This document shows, piece after piece, positions 1 to 7,991 of a DNA stretch of 64,000 nucleotides. Location of the stretch: NCBI GenBank assembly GCA_902492235.1, contig CABUKS010000001.1:1-64000 (forward strand), in the 5' to 3' direction. The notes beneath the pieces are model-generated. The model saw only the letters and a program-made list of their open reading frames with translations. It ran no database searches and was not told the DNA's origin. This DNA comes from an uncultured Collinsella sp. Its GTDB lineage: Bacteria > Actinomycetota > Coriobacteriia > Coriobacteriales > Coriobacteriaceae. Both the position numbers and the translations under genes were made by a program. Position 1 is the stretch's first letter, and the number at the start of each line of letters is the position of its first letter.

Positions 1-1
1 G

Positions 2-23
2 GTGGGGTGGGGGAAGGGGTGGG
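2..23. promoter_or_regulatory. Candidate MraZ operator (TGGGG repeats)
   Basis: The first bases carry three TGGGG pentamers, at 2-6, 7-11 and 19-23, just upstream of the mraZ promoter. MraZ is known to bind TGGGN-type direct repeats in front of its own operon, so autoregulation is a reasonable inference. The spacing (5 and 12 nt) is not the regular 10-nt period described in E. coli, and the tract may continue beyond the window edge. Confidence 0.4.
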
Positions 24-31
24 GAAAGATG

Positions 32-60
32 TTGAAAAATGGGGCGATTCCCCATATTAT
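32..60 (+). promoter_or_regulatory. Promoter of the dcw operon (mraZ)
   Basis: A TTGAAA box (32-37) and a TATTAT box (55-60) are separated by 17 nt, close to the sigma-A consensus. The spacer contains the inverted repeat GGGG-CGATT-CCCC (41-53), which could be an operator. The predicted start lies about 60 nt before the mraZ ATG. It would drive the whole co-oriented division cluster. Confidence 0.6.
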
Positions 61-128
61 TGATGACGTCGACAGGCGGGGTGGTTCCCCGCGTACGTGC
101 CATCTGAGTAACCGAGGGGAGGGCGCAC

Positions 129-563
129 ATGGGAATGACGGGTGCATACGAGCGCAATCTCGATGCAAAAGGTCGTCTGTCCCTGCCTGCACCCCTTCGC
201 GAGGAGCTTGGAGAGCACGTTCGCGTGTTCAAAGCCCTGGATGTCGATGCTCTGTACGTGTTCTCTGCCGAGGCCTTCGATAAGTGGGTCGAAGGACTCT
301 TCGCGGGTCGTGAGGGCCACGAGGGTTTTAACCCGCGTGACATTAATGACCAGAAGCTCATGAGGGCGATCAACAAGCGCACCACGTCGATGGACGTGGA
401 CAGCGCCGGTCGTATCGGTCTTTCCGAGTCTCTCCGCAAGCAGGCGAACCTCGACCGCGAGGTCACGGTTGTGGGCAACTACGACCACCTTGAGGTTTGG
501 GATCGCGCCGCGGCCGATGAGGACGATGACGATGAGGCCCTGCTGGACCTCTTCTTCTCGTAA
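129..563 (+). CDS. mraZ: Transcriptional regulator MraZ
   Basis: MraZ is the conserved first gene of division/cell-wall clusters. It is a ring-forming DNA-binding protein with two SpoVT-AbrB-like folds that autoregulates the operon. The 144 aa product has the expected length and shows both signature repeats, DAKGR (residues 12-16) and DSAGR (about residue 90). The C-terminus is unusually acidic (EDDDDEALLDL). The ATG is preceded by a strong GAGGGGAGGG SD. rsmH follows 20-35 nt downstream, depending on the start chosen. The G-rich TGGGG repeats upstream are likely its target (inference). Confidence 0.96.
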   Translation: MGMTGAYERNLDAKGRLSLPAPLREELGEHVRVFKALDVDALYVFSAEAFDKWVEGLFAGREGHEGFNPRDINDQKLMRAINKRTTSMDVDSAGRIGLSESLRKQANLDREVTVVGNYDHLEVWDRAAADEDDDDEALLDLFFS

Positions 564-598
564 GGGCAAGGCACGGGTAACGGATGGAGCGTGGGATC

Positions 599-1549
599 TT
601 GACACAAGAATATCGGCATGAACCTGTCATGCTCGGCGAAGTGCTTGAGTCGCTGCGGCTAAAGAGCGGCTCCGTTGTCTGCGATTGCACCCTTGGCGGT
701 GCCGGCCATTCGGTAAAGATGGCCGCGCAGGTGGGGGAGACGGGCCTTTTGCTCGGCGTCGATCAGGACGACATGGCCCTCGAGGCCGCTGGCGCCCGTC
801 TGGACCGCGAGGTTCCCGGCGTTCCGCACCAGCTCCTGAAGGGCAACTTCGGCGACTTGGACGAGCTGCTTTGCTCGGCCGAGGTGCCCGGGGTCGATGG
901 CTTCCTGTTCGATTTGGGCGTTTCGTCGCCGCAACTCGATATCCCTGGCAGGGGCTTTTCGTATAACGAGGACGCCCCATTGGACATGCGGATGGATCCG
1001 GGTAATAACACCTTAAACGCAGCTGAGGTCATCAACACCTATAACGAACACGACCTCGCCCGGATTCTACGCGTCTACGGCGAAGAGAAGTTCGCCTCGC
1101 AGATCGCGCGCGAGATCGTGCGCCGCCGCGAGCAAGAACCGATCGAAACCACCGGCCAATTTGTCGAGATCATCAAGGCGGGTATCCCGGCTGCCGCTCG
1201 TCGGCATGGCGGACACCCGGCCAAGAAAAGTTTCCAGGCCATTCGCATCGAGGTCAATCACGAGCTCGATGTGCTCGAACGAGGGCTTGATGCCGCCACC
1301 AGGTGGCTCAACCCGGGCGGACGTATCTGCGTCATCTCGTATCACTCGCTCGAGGACCGTATCGTAAAGAACCACTTTAAGGAGATGAGCCAGGGGTGCA
1401 CGTGTCCGCCGGAGATTCCGGTGTGCGTGTGCGGCAACGTGCCGATACTCAAGGTCATCACCCGCAAACCCTTGGTTGCCCAGCCTGATGAGGTTGCGCG
1501 CAACCCTCGGGCGAGATCAGCCAAAATCCGCGTGGCGCAGCGTCTGTAG
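599..1549 (+). CDS. rsmH: 16S rRNA m4C1402 methyltransferase RsmH
   Basis: RsmH (MraW) methylates N4 of C1402 in 16S rRNA using S-adenosylmethionine. The protein begins TQEYRHEPVMLGEVLE, the classical family N-terminus. It has the SAM-binding stretch TLGGAGHS, the DLGVSSPQLD segment and the C-terminal SYHSLEDRIVK motif. Two starts are possible. An ATG at 584 lacks a good SD. The TTG at 599 has GGAG (586-589) nine bases upstream and gives the conserved N-terminus directly, so TTG is preferred. With the ATG start the protein is 321 aa. It sits between mraZ and the ftsL-like gene as in most dcw clusters. Confidence 0.95.
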   Translation: MTQEYRHEPVMLGEVLESLRLKSGSVVCDCTLGGAGHSVKMAAQVGETGLLLGVDQDDMALEAAGARLDREVPGVPHQLLKGNFGDLDELLCSAEVPGVDGFLFDLGVSSPQLDIPGRGFSYNEDAPLDMRMDPGNNTLNAAEVINTYNEHDLARILRVYGEEKFASQIAREIVRRREQEPIETTGQFVEIIKAGIPAAARRHGGHPAKKSFQAIRIEVNHELDVLERGLDAATRWLNPGGRICVISYHSLEDRIVKNHFKEMSQGCTCPPEIPVCVCGNVPILKVITRKPLVAQPDEVARNPRARSAKIRVAQRL

Positions 1550-1639
1550 GCGCGACCGCGCGATATTGGACCTCCCGCTCGCACCATAAACGAAGCTTAA
1601 ACACACTACCAACGTACTCGGGATGGGAGGCGGCATATC

Positions 1640-2110
1640 ATGGGCTACAACACTTCAAGCGCAGCACTCGCCTATGATATGAACGCCATGCCCGCCTATC
1701 GTGAGACGCCGCAGGCCCCCGTTGCTCCCCGTGAGCAGCGCACGCCGCGCTTTGATGTCTACACGGGCGCGGGCCGTCAGGCAAACCAGGCGGTAAGCCC
1801 GGTTTTCATGAGCGTTCTTAAAACGTTTTGCATCATTGCGGCTATCTTCATGACGATCGGCGTCGCCCGCGTGGCGCTCGCCGGCGTTACGGCCCAGGTG
1901 CTCAACAGCAACGCCGAGCTTACCAACACGCTCGAAAAGGCGACCGATGAGAGCTCCGACCTGGAGGTCATGCATTCGGTCTATGGCGCCGACACGCGCA
2001 TTCGCGACCTTGCGGGCGCTTATGGCATGGTGGAGCCCAGCGAGAGCGTTACACTTGACTTTTCGCAGGATGCAGCCGCGGGCGCCAACGCGACCGCGAC
2101 CGCTCAGTAG
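1640..2110 (+). CDS. FtsL-like bitopic division protein
   Basis: This is a 156 aa protein in the position always held by ftsL, between rsmH and ftsI. It has a cytoplasmic N-terminus of about 55 residues rich in Pro and Arg, one membrane segment around residues 55-80 (VLKTFCIIAAIFMTIGVARVA), then a short extracytoplasmic stretch of heptad-like character (VLNSNAELTNTLEKATDESS). The tail is low-complexity Ala/Thr. FtsL/DivIC proteins recruit FtsQ and activate FtsWI through such coiled coils. Sequence similarity in this family is weak, so the call rests on topology and synteny. The start is the ATG after GGGAGGCGG. Confidence 0.75.
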   Translation: MGYNTSSAALAYDMNAMPAYRETPQAPVAPREQRTPRFDVYTGAGRQANQAVSPVFMSVLKTFCIIAAIFMTIGVARVALAGVTAQVLNSNAELTNTLEKATDESSDLEVMHSVYGADTRIRDLAGAYGMVEPSESVTLDFSQDAAAGANATATAQ

Positions 2111-2127
2111 CAAGACGGTAGCTGAGT

Positions 2128-3993
2128 ATGACAAATGACTATCGCCGCGGTTCCGATGGGGACCGCGGTTCTGGACGTCCCTCGTCGCGGGGACGTTCTG
2201 GTTATCAAGGAACGGGTCGGCAATCTTACAACGCCGGGCAGTCCCGTGGCAACGACCCGGCGTCGCGACTTCGCGGCTCGGGCGGCCCTCAAGTGCATAA
2301 CACCAGGTCGCGCAAGAGTTCGTCGACCGAATGGCTCACAGGCGCGCCTCTGCCTCGCCGCAAAGCCGTCATGGGCTTCATCGGGCTTGGCTTGGGCTTG
2401 GGCGTCTTTCGCCTTGCCGACTATCAAATTGCCGAAGCCGATAAACTGCGGGAGCGTGCCGATGCGCGCCGCCTGCTTGCGCAGACCCTCTATGCCAAAC
2501 GCGGCACCATCTACGACCGCAACGGCAACGTGTTGGCATCGTCGGTCGAATGTCGCAACATCGCCGTGAATCCGCAGCTTGTCGAGGATGTTGACAAGAC
2601 GGTGTCAGCGCTGGTCAAGGCAACTGGAATCGATAAAAAGACCTGCCGCAAGCTCGTTGAGTCCGATGGAACCTGGGTGTATATCAAGCGCCAGGTGGAC
2701 GAAGACGATGTTGCGGCGCTGGAGAAGAAGAACCTGCCCGGCGTGCTTTTTGAGCAGGCCATGAAGCGCGTATATCCATACGGCAACCTGGCATCGCAGG
2801 TGCTGGGTGTAGTGAATGTGGACAACGACGGCTTGACGGGTCTCGAAAAGCAATACAACAAGCTTCTGACCGGCACGAACGGTTCTCTCGTACGCGAGCG
2901 CGCGAGGGACGGCAGCTATATCGCGGGCGGTGCCTATAAAAAGGTGGCTGCGGTCGACGGCGTTGATATCGTGACGACGCTCGACGTCAATATCCAGCGT
3001 GCGGCCGAGGATGCCCTGGCAGAGGCAGTTGAGAAGACTAAGGCCAAGAACGGCTCGGCGCTGGTCACCGATCCTACGACAGGCGAGATTTTGGCAGCCT
3101 GCTCGTACCCGACCTACGACCAGACCGATCTGGAGAATGCCAAGACCGAGGATATGAATCTGCGCCTGGTCACCGACGCCTACGAGCCCGGCTCGGTCTT
3201 TAAGACGCTCGTGGCGGGCGCCGGCTTCGACTTGGGCGTCGTGCGATCGAGTACGTCGTTTGAGGTGCCGGCGAGCATCAAGGTGGGCGACGATACCGTC
3301 ACCGATGCCGACAAGCGCGACTATGCCATGACCATGGATGTGCGCGAGATGATGCGCCGTTCGTCCAACGTGGGCTTTGTCCTAGTGGGGCGCAAGATCG
3401 GTGCCGACGACTTTGCCGCCTATGTGGACAAGTGGGGCATCGGTCACAGCTCGGGTGTCGATTTTCCGGGAGAGAGCCTGGGTATCGTCAAGGAGCGTGA
3501 CCAGTATGACGGCGCCACGCTGGGCTCGATGAGCTTTGGACAGGCACTGTCCGTCTCGCCGATTGAGATCGCACGTGCCGTGGGCGGCATCGCCAACGGC
3601 GGCGTGATGATGACACCGCACTTCTATAAGTCCAGCAAAGGCGACGAGAAGGACTGGGGCGAAGGCGAGCGCGCGATTTCGGAGGACGCCGCATCCCAGG
3701 TGACATCGTGCATGCAGACGGTCGTGTCCGAGGGAACGGGCGTTGGCGGCGCGGTTGACGGCTATGACGTGGCGGGTAAGACCGGTACGGCCGAACGTGC
3801 CGACGAGAACGGCGGCTACCTCAAGGAGAACTACATGTCGTCCTTTATGGGCTTTGCACCGGCACAATCGCCCAAGGTGCTGTGCTATATCACGCTCGAC
3901 GGAACGCCGAGCGGCTCAGATGCCGCTGCGGTGCCGTTCCAGTCCATTATGGCCAACGCGCTCGACGTGCTGGGTATCCCGCACACGAAGTAG
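2128..3993 (+). CDS. ftsI: Division transpeptidase FtsI (class B PBP)
   Basis: This is the septal peptidoglycan transpeptidase that partners FtsW. It has 621 aa, with a basic Gly/Arg/Ser-rich cytoplasmic extension of about 80 residues, one membrane anchor (about 81-99), the PBP dimerisation region (KRGTIYDRNG) and the penicillin-binding domain. All three catalytic motifs are seen: S356-V-F-K, S412-S-N and K551-T-G. The long disordered N-terminus is more typical of actinobacterial FtsI than of proteobacterial FtsI. No C-terminal PASTA repeats are visible. It starts 17 nt after the ftsL-like gene. The next gene is murF; murE, common at this point, is missing. Confidence 0.95.
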   Translation: MTNDYRRGSDGDRGSGRPSSRGRSGYQGTGRQSYNAGQSRGNDPASRLRGSGGPQVHNTRSRKSSSTEWLTGAPLPRRKAVMGFIGLGLGLGVFRLADYQIAEADKLRERADARRLLAQTLYAKRGTIYDRNGNVLASSVECRNIAVNPQLVEDVDKTVSALVKATGIDKKTCRKLVESDGTWVYIKRQVDEDDVAALEKKNLPGVLFEQAMKRVYPYGNLASQVLGVVNVDNDGLTGLEKQYNKLLTGTNGSLVRERARDGSYIAGGAYKKVAAVDGVDIVTTLDVNIQRAAEDALAEAVEKTKAKNGSALVTDPTTGEILAACSYPTYDQTDLENAKTEDMNLRLVTDAYEPGSVFKTLVAGAGFDLGVVRSSTSFEVPASIKVGDDTVTDADKRDYAMTMDVREMMRRSSNVGFVLVGRKIGADDFAAYVDKWGIGHSSGVDFPGESLGIVKERDQYDGATLGSMSFGQALSVSPIEIARAVGGIANGGVMMTPHFYKSSKGDEKDWGEGERAISEDAASQVTSCMQTVVSEGTGVGGAVDGYDVAGKTGTAERADENGGYLKENYMSSFMGFAPAQSPKVLCYITLDGTPSGSDAAAVPFQSIMANALDVLGIPHTK

Positions 3994-4011
3994 GGGGTTA
4001 CAATCTTTGGG

Positions 4012-4065
4012 GCGTGGTTTGTTGTCCCATATGAGGGTGTTCACATGCCCTGCACCACGCATGTG
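4012..4065 (+). other. Competing inverted repeats before murF
   Basis: Two inverted repeats overlap here. GCGTGGT (4012-4018) pairs with ACCACGC (4054-4060), and CACATGC (4042-4048) pairs with GCATGTG (4059-4065). They share bases 4059-4060 and cannot both form fully. A possible -10 box, TACAAT, lies at 4077-4082 with no clear -35. The region may be an internal promoter/operator or a switch between ftsI and murF. This is tentative. Confidence 0.35.
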
Positions 4066-4119
4066 CGGCGCTGGGATACAATACGCCGATAGCATTATTA
4101 GGTTTACAGGGGAGCTGCA

Positions 4120-5544
4120 ATGATAGAGATCGCCGTCAACAACCTCGCGGCCGCAACAGGGGCCCGAACCGTGACGGGAGAAGCCGATCGGGTATGCCGC
4201 GGGTGCGTTATCGACTCGCGCCAGGTCGAGGAAGGGACGATTTTCGTCGCCTTTCCCGGTGAAAACGTCGACGGCAATGATTTTGCTTCCCGTGCCGTCC
4301 AGTCGGGTGCCGGCGCCGTCGTGATGACGCGCGAGCCCGAGGCCGAGCTGGTCTCGCTGGCGCAGGACAAGGGGTGCGCCATCCTGCTGACCGATGATCC
4401 CGAGGAGTTTCTGCTGCGTTTGGCGCACACGTATCGCCTGGAGCTTGGCTGCCTGGTCGTTGGCATTACCGGTTCCATCGGCAAGACGACGACCAAGGAC
4501 GTGCTCGCCGCCGTGCTCGCCAAGCGCTATCGTGTCTGGGCCACCAAGGGCAATTTCAATAACCTGATCGGCATGCCGCTCACGGTGCTTTCCGCTCCGG
4601 CCGATACCGAGGTCCTGGTGCTCGAGATGGGCATGAACCATTTCCACGAGATTGAGCGCCTGTCCAAGTCCGCCAATCCCAACCTTGCCATCGTGAGCAA
4701 GATTGGTACCTCTCACATCGGCATTTTGGGCAGCCGCGAGAACATCGCCCGCGCTAAGGCCGAGATTGTCCAGGGTATGTGCGCCGCCGGCGACTTCTTG
4801 CCGCTGCTGGTTTTGGGCGGTGAGGACGACTTTACGCCGTTCATTCGCGATACGTTCGCCCAGCCTGCTGGTATCGACGTTATGCTGGCCGGCGTCTCGG
4901 ACGACGATGAGGTCCGTGCCCGCGACATTCGTGTTGATGACGAGGGACGTCCGGTCTTTACGCTCGATTTTGGCCAGGGTGAGACGATCGATACCATGCT
5001 TGCCATCCCCGGCGTGCAGTCCGTTCCTAATGCCGTTAAGGCCGCCGCGGTTTCCTATCGCCTGGGCGTGACGCCCGAGCAGATCGATGCTGCTTTTAGG
5101 GGCCTCACGATCACCGGTCACCGCCAGGAGATCAAGCGCGCCAAGAGCGGTGCCCGCGTCATCGACGATTCCTATAACGCCAGTGCCGAATCCATGGCTG
5201 CTGGCCTCGATCTACTGTGCTCGCTTTCGTGCACGGGGTCTCGCATGGCGATCCTGGGCGAGATGGGCGAGATGGGCGATGAGGCTCCTCGCATGCATGA
5301 GCTCGTGGGCGCCTATGCCGCCGCCAAGAAGCTCGACATGCTGGCGTGCGTGGGTGGTGAGCTGGCCCAGCTTATGGCCGATGCCGCGCGCATGATGGGC
5401 ATGGACGAGGATCGCATCCAGGTGTTCTCCGATTATCAGCAGGTGCTCGACCGCATGGGCGGCGCGCTTGAAAAACATGATGTTGTACTGGTCAAGGGTT
5501 CCCGCTTTGTTGAGCTCGACCGCTTTGTGGAAGGTGTGTGCTAG
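4120..5544 (+). CDS. murF: UDP-MurNAc-tripeptide:D-Ala-D-Ala ligase MurF
   Basis: MurF adds D-Ala-D-Ala to UDP-MurNAc-tripeptide, the last cytoplasmic step in making the lipid precursor. The 474 aa protein shows the Mur-ligase ATP loop GITGSIGKTTTKD (about residues 114-126), the TKGNFNNLIGMPLTVL substrate segment and the DDSYNASAESM motif of the C-terminal domain. The start ATG follows GGGGAG. The stop is separated from mraY by only 3 nt, so the two genes are co-transcribed. MurE, which would make its substrate, must be encoded elsewhere in the genome. Confidence 0.96.
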   Translation: MIEIAVNNLAAATGARTVTGEADRVCRGCVIDSRQVEEGTIFVAFPGENVDGNDFASRAVQSGAGAVVMTREPEAELVSLAQDKGCAILLTDDPEEFLLRLAHTYRLELGCLVVGITGSIGKTTTKDVLAAVLAKRYRVWATKGNFNNLIGMPLTVLSAPADTEVLVLEMGMNHFHEIERLSKSANPNLAIVSKIGTSHIGILGSRENIARAKAEIVQGMCAAGDFLPLLVLGGEDDFTPFIRDTFAQPAGIDVMLAGVSDDDEVRARDIRVDDEGRPVFTLDFGQGETIDTMLAIPGVQSVPNAVKAAAVSYRLGVTPEQIDAAFRGLTITGHRQEIKRAKSGARVIDDSYNASAESMAAGLDLLCSLSCTGSRMAILGEMGEMGDEAPRMHELVGAYAAAKKLDMLACVGGELAQLMADAARMMGMDEDRIQVFSDYQQVLDRMGGALEKHDVVLVKGSRFVELDRFVEGVC

Positions 5545-5547
5545 CCC

Positions 5548-6567
5548 ATGTTCGGCAATCCCTCGTATCCAACGTATCAGGCTTTTTTGGGGCTTGGCAT
5601 CGCCGCTGCCATTGCGCTGCTGCTCATGCCGTGGTGGATCAAGCTACTCAAGGTCGAGGGTATCGGCCAGCAGGTTCGTGCCGACGGCCCCAAGCGTCAT
5701 TTGGTTAAGCAGGGAACGCCCACCATGGGTGGCGTTGTCATCCTCGTCGCGATCTCGCTGACCTGTCTGCTGATGGGCAAGCTCACCACCGAGCTCGTGC
5801 TCGTGCTGCTCGCCACGCTGGCGACCGGCGTGCTGGGCCTGATCGACGACCTGACCTCCGTTACGCATGGGCGCTCGCTCGGTCTGACGCCTCATGCCAA
5901 GATGATCGGCCTAACCATTATCTGTGTCACCTTTACGGTACTTGCCGTCAACTGGTGCGGCGTCGCCCCCGAGATTCGTTTTCCCGGCGGCCTGACGATT
6001 GACCTTGGCGTGCTTTCGACCACCATCTGCGGCCTTTCGTTCCCGTGGCTCTACATTGTCTTTTGCTGGCTGATGATCGCCGGTCTTTCTAATGCCGTGA
6101 ACCTGACCGATGGCCTTGACGGTCTTGCCGGCGGCACCTCCATGATTGCCATGCTCGCCATGGCTGCCATGGCGTTTTTGCACGGAGACGTGAACCTGTC
6201 CATCTTCTGCACCGCGTGTGCTGGTGCCTGCTTGGGCTTTCTGTGGTTCAACTGCTATCCGGCGAGCATCTTTATGGGCGATACCGGCTCGCTTGCCCTG
6301 GGTGCCGCGTTTGCCTGCACGTCCATCATGACCAACACCGAGGTCGTCTCCCTCATCATCGGCGGCCTGTTTATCGTTGAGACCCTGTCGGTCATGATTC
6401 AGGTTGTCTACTTCCACTTTACGCACAAGCGCGTCTTCCTTATGGCGCCCATCCATCATCATTTCGAAAAGAAGGGCTGGGCCGAGACCAAGGTCGTCAT
6501 CCGTTTTTGGATTATCGCTGCGGCCTTTGGTGCCGTTGGCCTTGCCCTGTTCTTCCAGTTGGGATAG
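5548..6567 (+). CDS. mraY: Phospho-MurNAc-pentapeptide transferase MraY
   Basis: MraY moves phospho-MurNAc-pentapeptide onto undecaprenyl phosphate at the cytoplasmic face of the membrane, forming lipid I. The 339 aa polytopic protein has about ten hydrophobic segments. The catalytic Asp/His motifs are visible: GLIDDLTSV, NLTDGLDGLAGG, FMGDTGSLALG and APIHHHFEKKGW. Length is normal. It lies tightly between murF (3 nt) and murD (9 nt). Confidence 0.97.
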   Translation: MFGNPSYPTYQAFLGLGIAAAIALLLMPWWIKLLKVEGIGQQVRADGPKRHLVKQGTPTMGGVVILVAISLTCLLMGKLTTELVLVLLATLATGVLGLIDDLTSVTHGRSLGLTPHAKMIGLTIICVTFTVLAVNWCGVAPEIRFPGGLTIDLGVLSTTICGLSFPWLYIVFCWLMIAGLSNAVNLTDGLDGLAGGTSMIAMLAMAAMAFLHGDVNLSIFCTACAGACLGFLWFNCYPASIFMGDTGSLALGAAFACTSIMTNTEVVSLIIGGLFIVETLSVMIQVVYFHFTHKRVFLMAPIHHHFEKKGWAETKVVIRFWIIAAAFGAVGLALFFQLG

Positions 6568-6576
6568 TGGTCTTTC

Positions 6577-7983
6577 ATGCCTCTTGCTGATGTCTTTAGC
6601 CTGCTCGTTTTGGGTCAGGGCAAATCCGGTCTCGATGTCGCCCGCTGGGCGCTGGCACATCCCGAGCGCGTAAGCGCCGTTACCGTGTATGGCGGCGGCA
6701 CCTCTGAGCCCAATGACGCCACGCGTGCGCTCGAGGCTGCTGGTGCGTCGTTTGTCTATGGGACCGAACAGGTCGAGGGCGCCTATGACGTATGCGTGAC
6801 GTGCCCGGGCATCTCGGAGTTCTCGGGCTTCTTTAAGGCCGGGCGCGAGCATGCCGCCCAGATTATGGGTGAGCCCGAGTTTGCCTATCGCCTGTCGCCC
6901 GATAACTGGATTGCCATCACGGGCACCAACGGCAAGACGACCACCACGTCGCTGACTGATTTTCTGCTTAAGGCTGCCGGCGAGGCCAGCGTTGCTGTCG
7001 GCAACATCGGCGAGCCGCCGGTCAACGAGATTGACGGCCGAGCCCACAACGAGTGGTTTGTGGCTGAGCTCTCGAGCTATCAGATTGCTACGACAACCGA
7101 GCTCCACCCCCGCGTGGCGGTGCTGCTCAACATCACTCCCGATCACTTGGGCTGGCATAAGAGCCATAAGAACTATGCGCTTGCCAAGATCAAACTGTTT
7201 GACAATATGGTCGATGACGATCTGGTGGTTGTCGACGTCGAAGACGCCGGCATTCACGAGTTCGATGAGTACATCTACACGCCGGGTCGTCGCATCTGCA
7301 AGGTTGCCTTTGACGAGCCTGAGGGCGAGGATGCCGCCTTTGTGCGCGATGGCAAGATGATCGTGCGTCTGAAGGGCGTCGAGACCCCGCTCATCGCTAC
7401 ATCCGAGCTCAAGATCTCGGGCCATCACAATGTTATCAATGCCCTGTGCGCTGCCACGGCTGCCTTGGCGGTCGGTGCCGATGTCGATGGTGTCTGCCGC
7501 GGTCTTGCCTCGTTCCAGCCGCTCGAGAACCGCGTGGAGCCGTGTGGCGAGATTGACGGCGTGCGCTACGTCAACGATTCCAAGGCGACCAACACCGATG
7601 CGGTCGAGAAGGCACTGACGGCATTTCCCGATGACGACGTGATCTTGCTGCTCGGCGGCCACGATAAGGGCACGCCGCTCACGGACTTCGCGCGCGTTGT
7701 TATGGATAACGTACGCTCGGTCGTCTGCTTTGGCGATGCGCGCGAGCGCTTCACCGCCGCTATGGACGAGGCCGATGTCGATGGCGATGTGGATATCGCC
7801 CAGGCGGATGACCTACGCGACGCCGTGGACGTTGCCCGTTCGCTTTCGAGCCGTGGTGACGTGATCTTACTTTCACCTGCCTGCTCTTCGTTCGATGAGT
7901 TCTCGGGCTATGAGGAGCGCGGCCGCGTGTTTAAGGACTACGTGGCTCAGCTTGCCGCTACAGCGAAATCACAAATGGAATAG
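6577..7983 (+). CDS. murD: UDP-MurNAc-L-Ala:D-Glu ligase MurD
   Basis: MurD adds D-glutamate to UDP-MurNAc-L-Ala. The 468 aa protein has an N-terminal Rossmann-like domain beginning LLVLGQGKSGLDVAR, the ATP loop AITGTNGKTTTT (about residue 114), NITPDHLGWHKS, and the C-terminal YVNDSKATNTDAVEKAL and SPACSSFDEF motifs. All expected ligase landmarks are present. It is followed after 8 nt by ftsW. Confidence 0.97.
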   Translation: MPLADVFSLLVLGQGKSGLDVARWALAHPERVSAVTVYGGGTSEPNDATRALEAAGASFVYGTEQVEGAYDVCVTCPGISEFSGFFKAGREHAAQIMGEPEFAYRLSPDNWIAITGTNGKTTTTSLTDFLLKAAGEASVAVGNIGEPPVNEIDGRAHNEWFVAELSSYQIATTTELHPRVAVLLNITPDHLGWHKSHKNYALAKIKLFDNMVDDDLVVVDVEDAGIHEFDEYIYTPGRRICKVAFDEPEGEDAAFVRDGKMIVRLKGVETPLIATSELKISGHHNVINALCAATAALAVGADVDGVCRGLASFQPLENRVEPCGEIDGVRYVNDSKATNTDAVEKALTAFPDDDVILLLGGHDKGTPLTDFARVVMDNVRSVVCFGDARERFTAAMDEADVDGDVDIAQADDLRDAVDVARSLSSRGDVILLSPACSSFDEFSGYEERGRVFKDYVAQLAATAKSQME

Positions 7984-7991
7984 GGGTTGCG

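Noticed and set aside
5911..7662. Long minus-strand ORF (583 codons) opposite mraY/murD
   Set aside because: It overlaps two certain genes on + and reads as their antisense frame in GC-rich DNA; no SD or family signature. Similar antisense ORFs at 3916-5121, 10856-11971, 14241-15641, 36279-37550 and 47537-48880 were rejected for the same reason.
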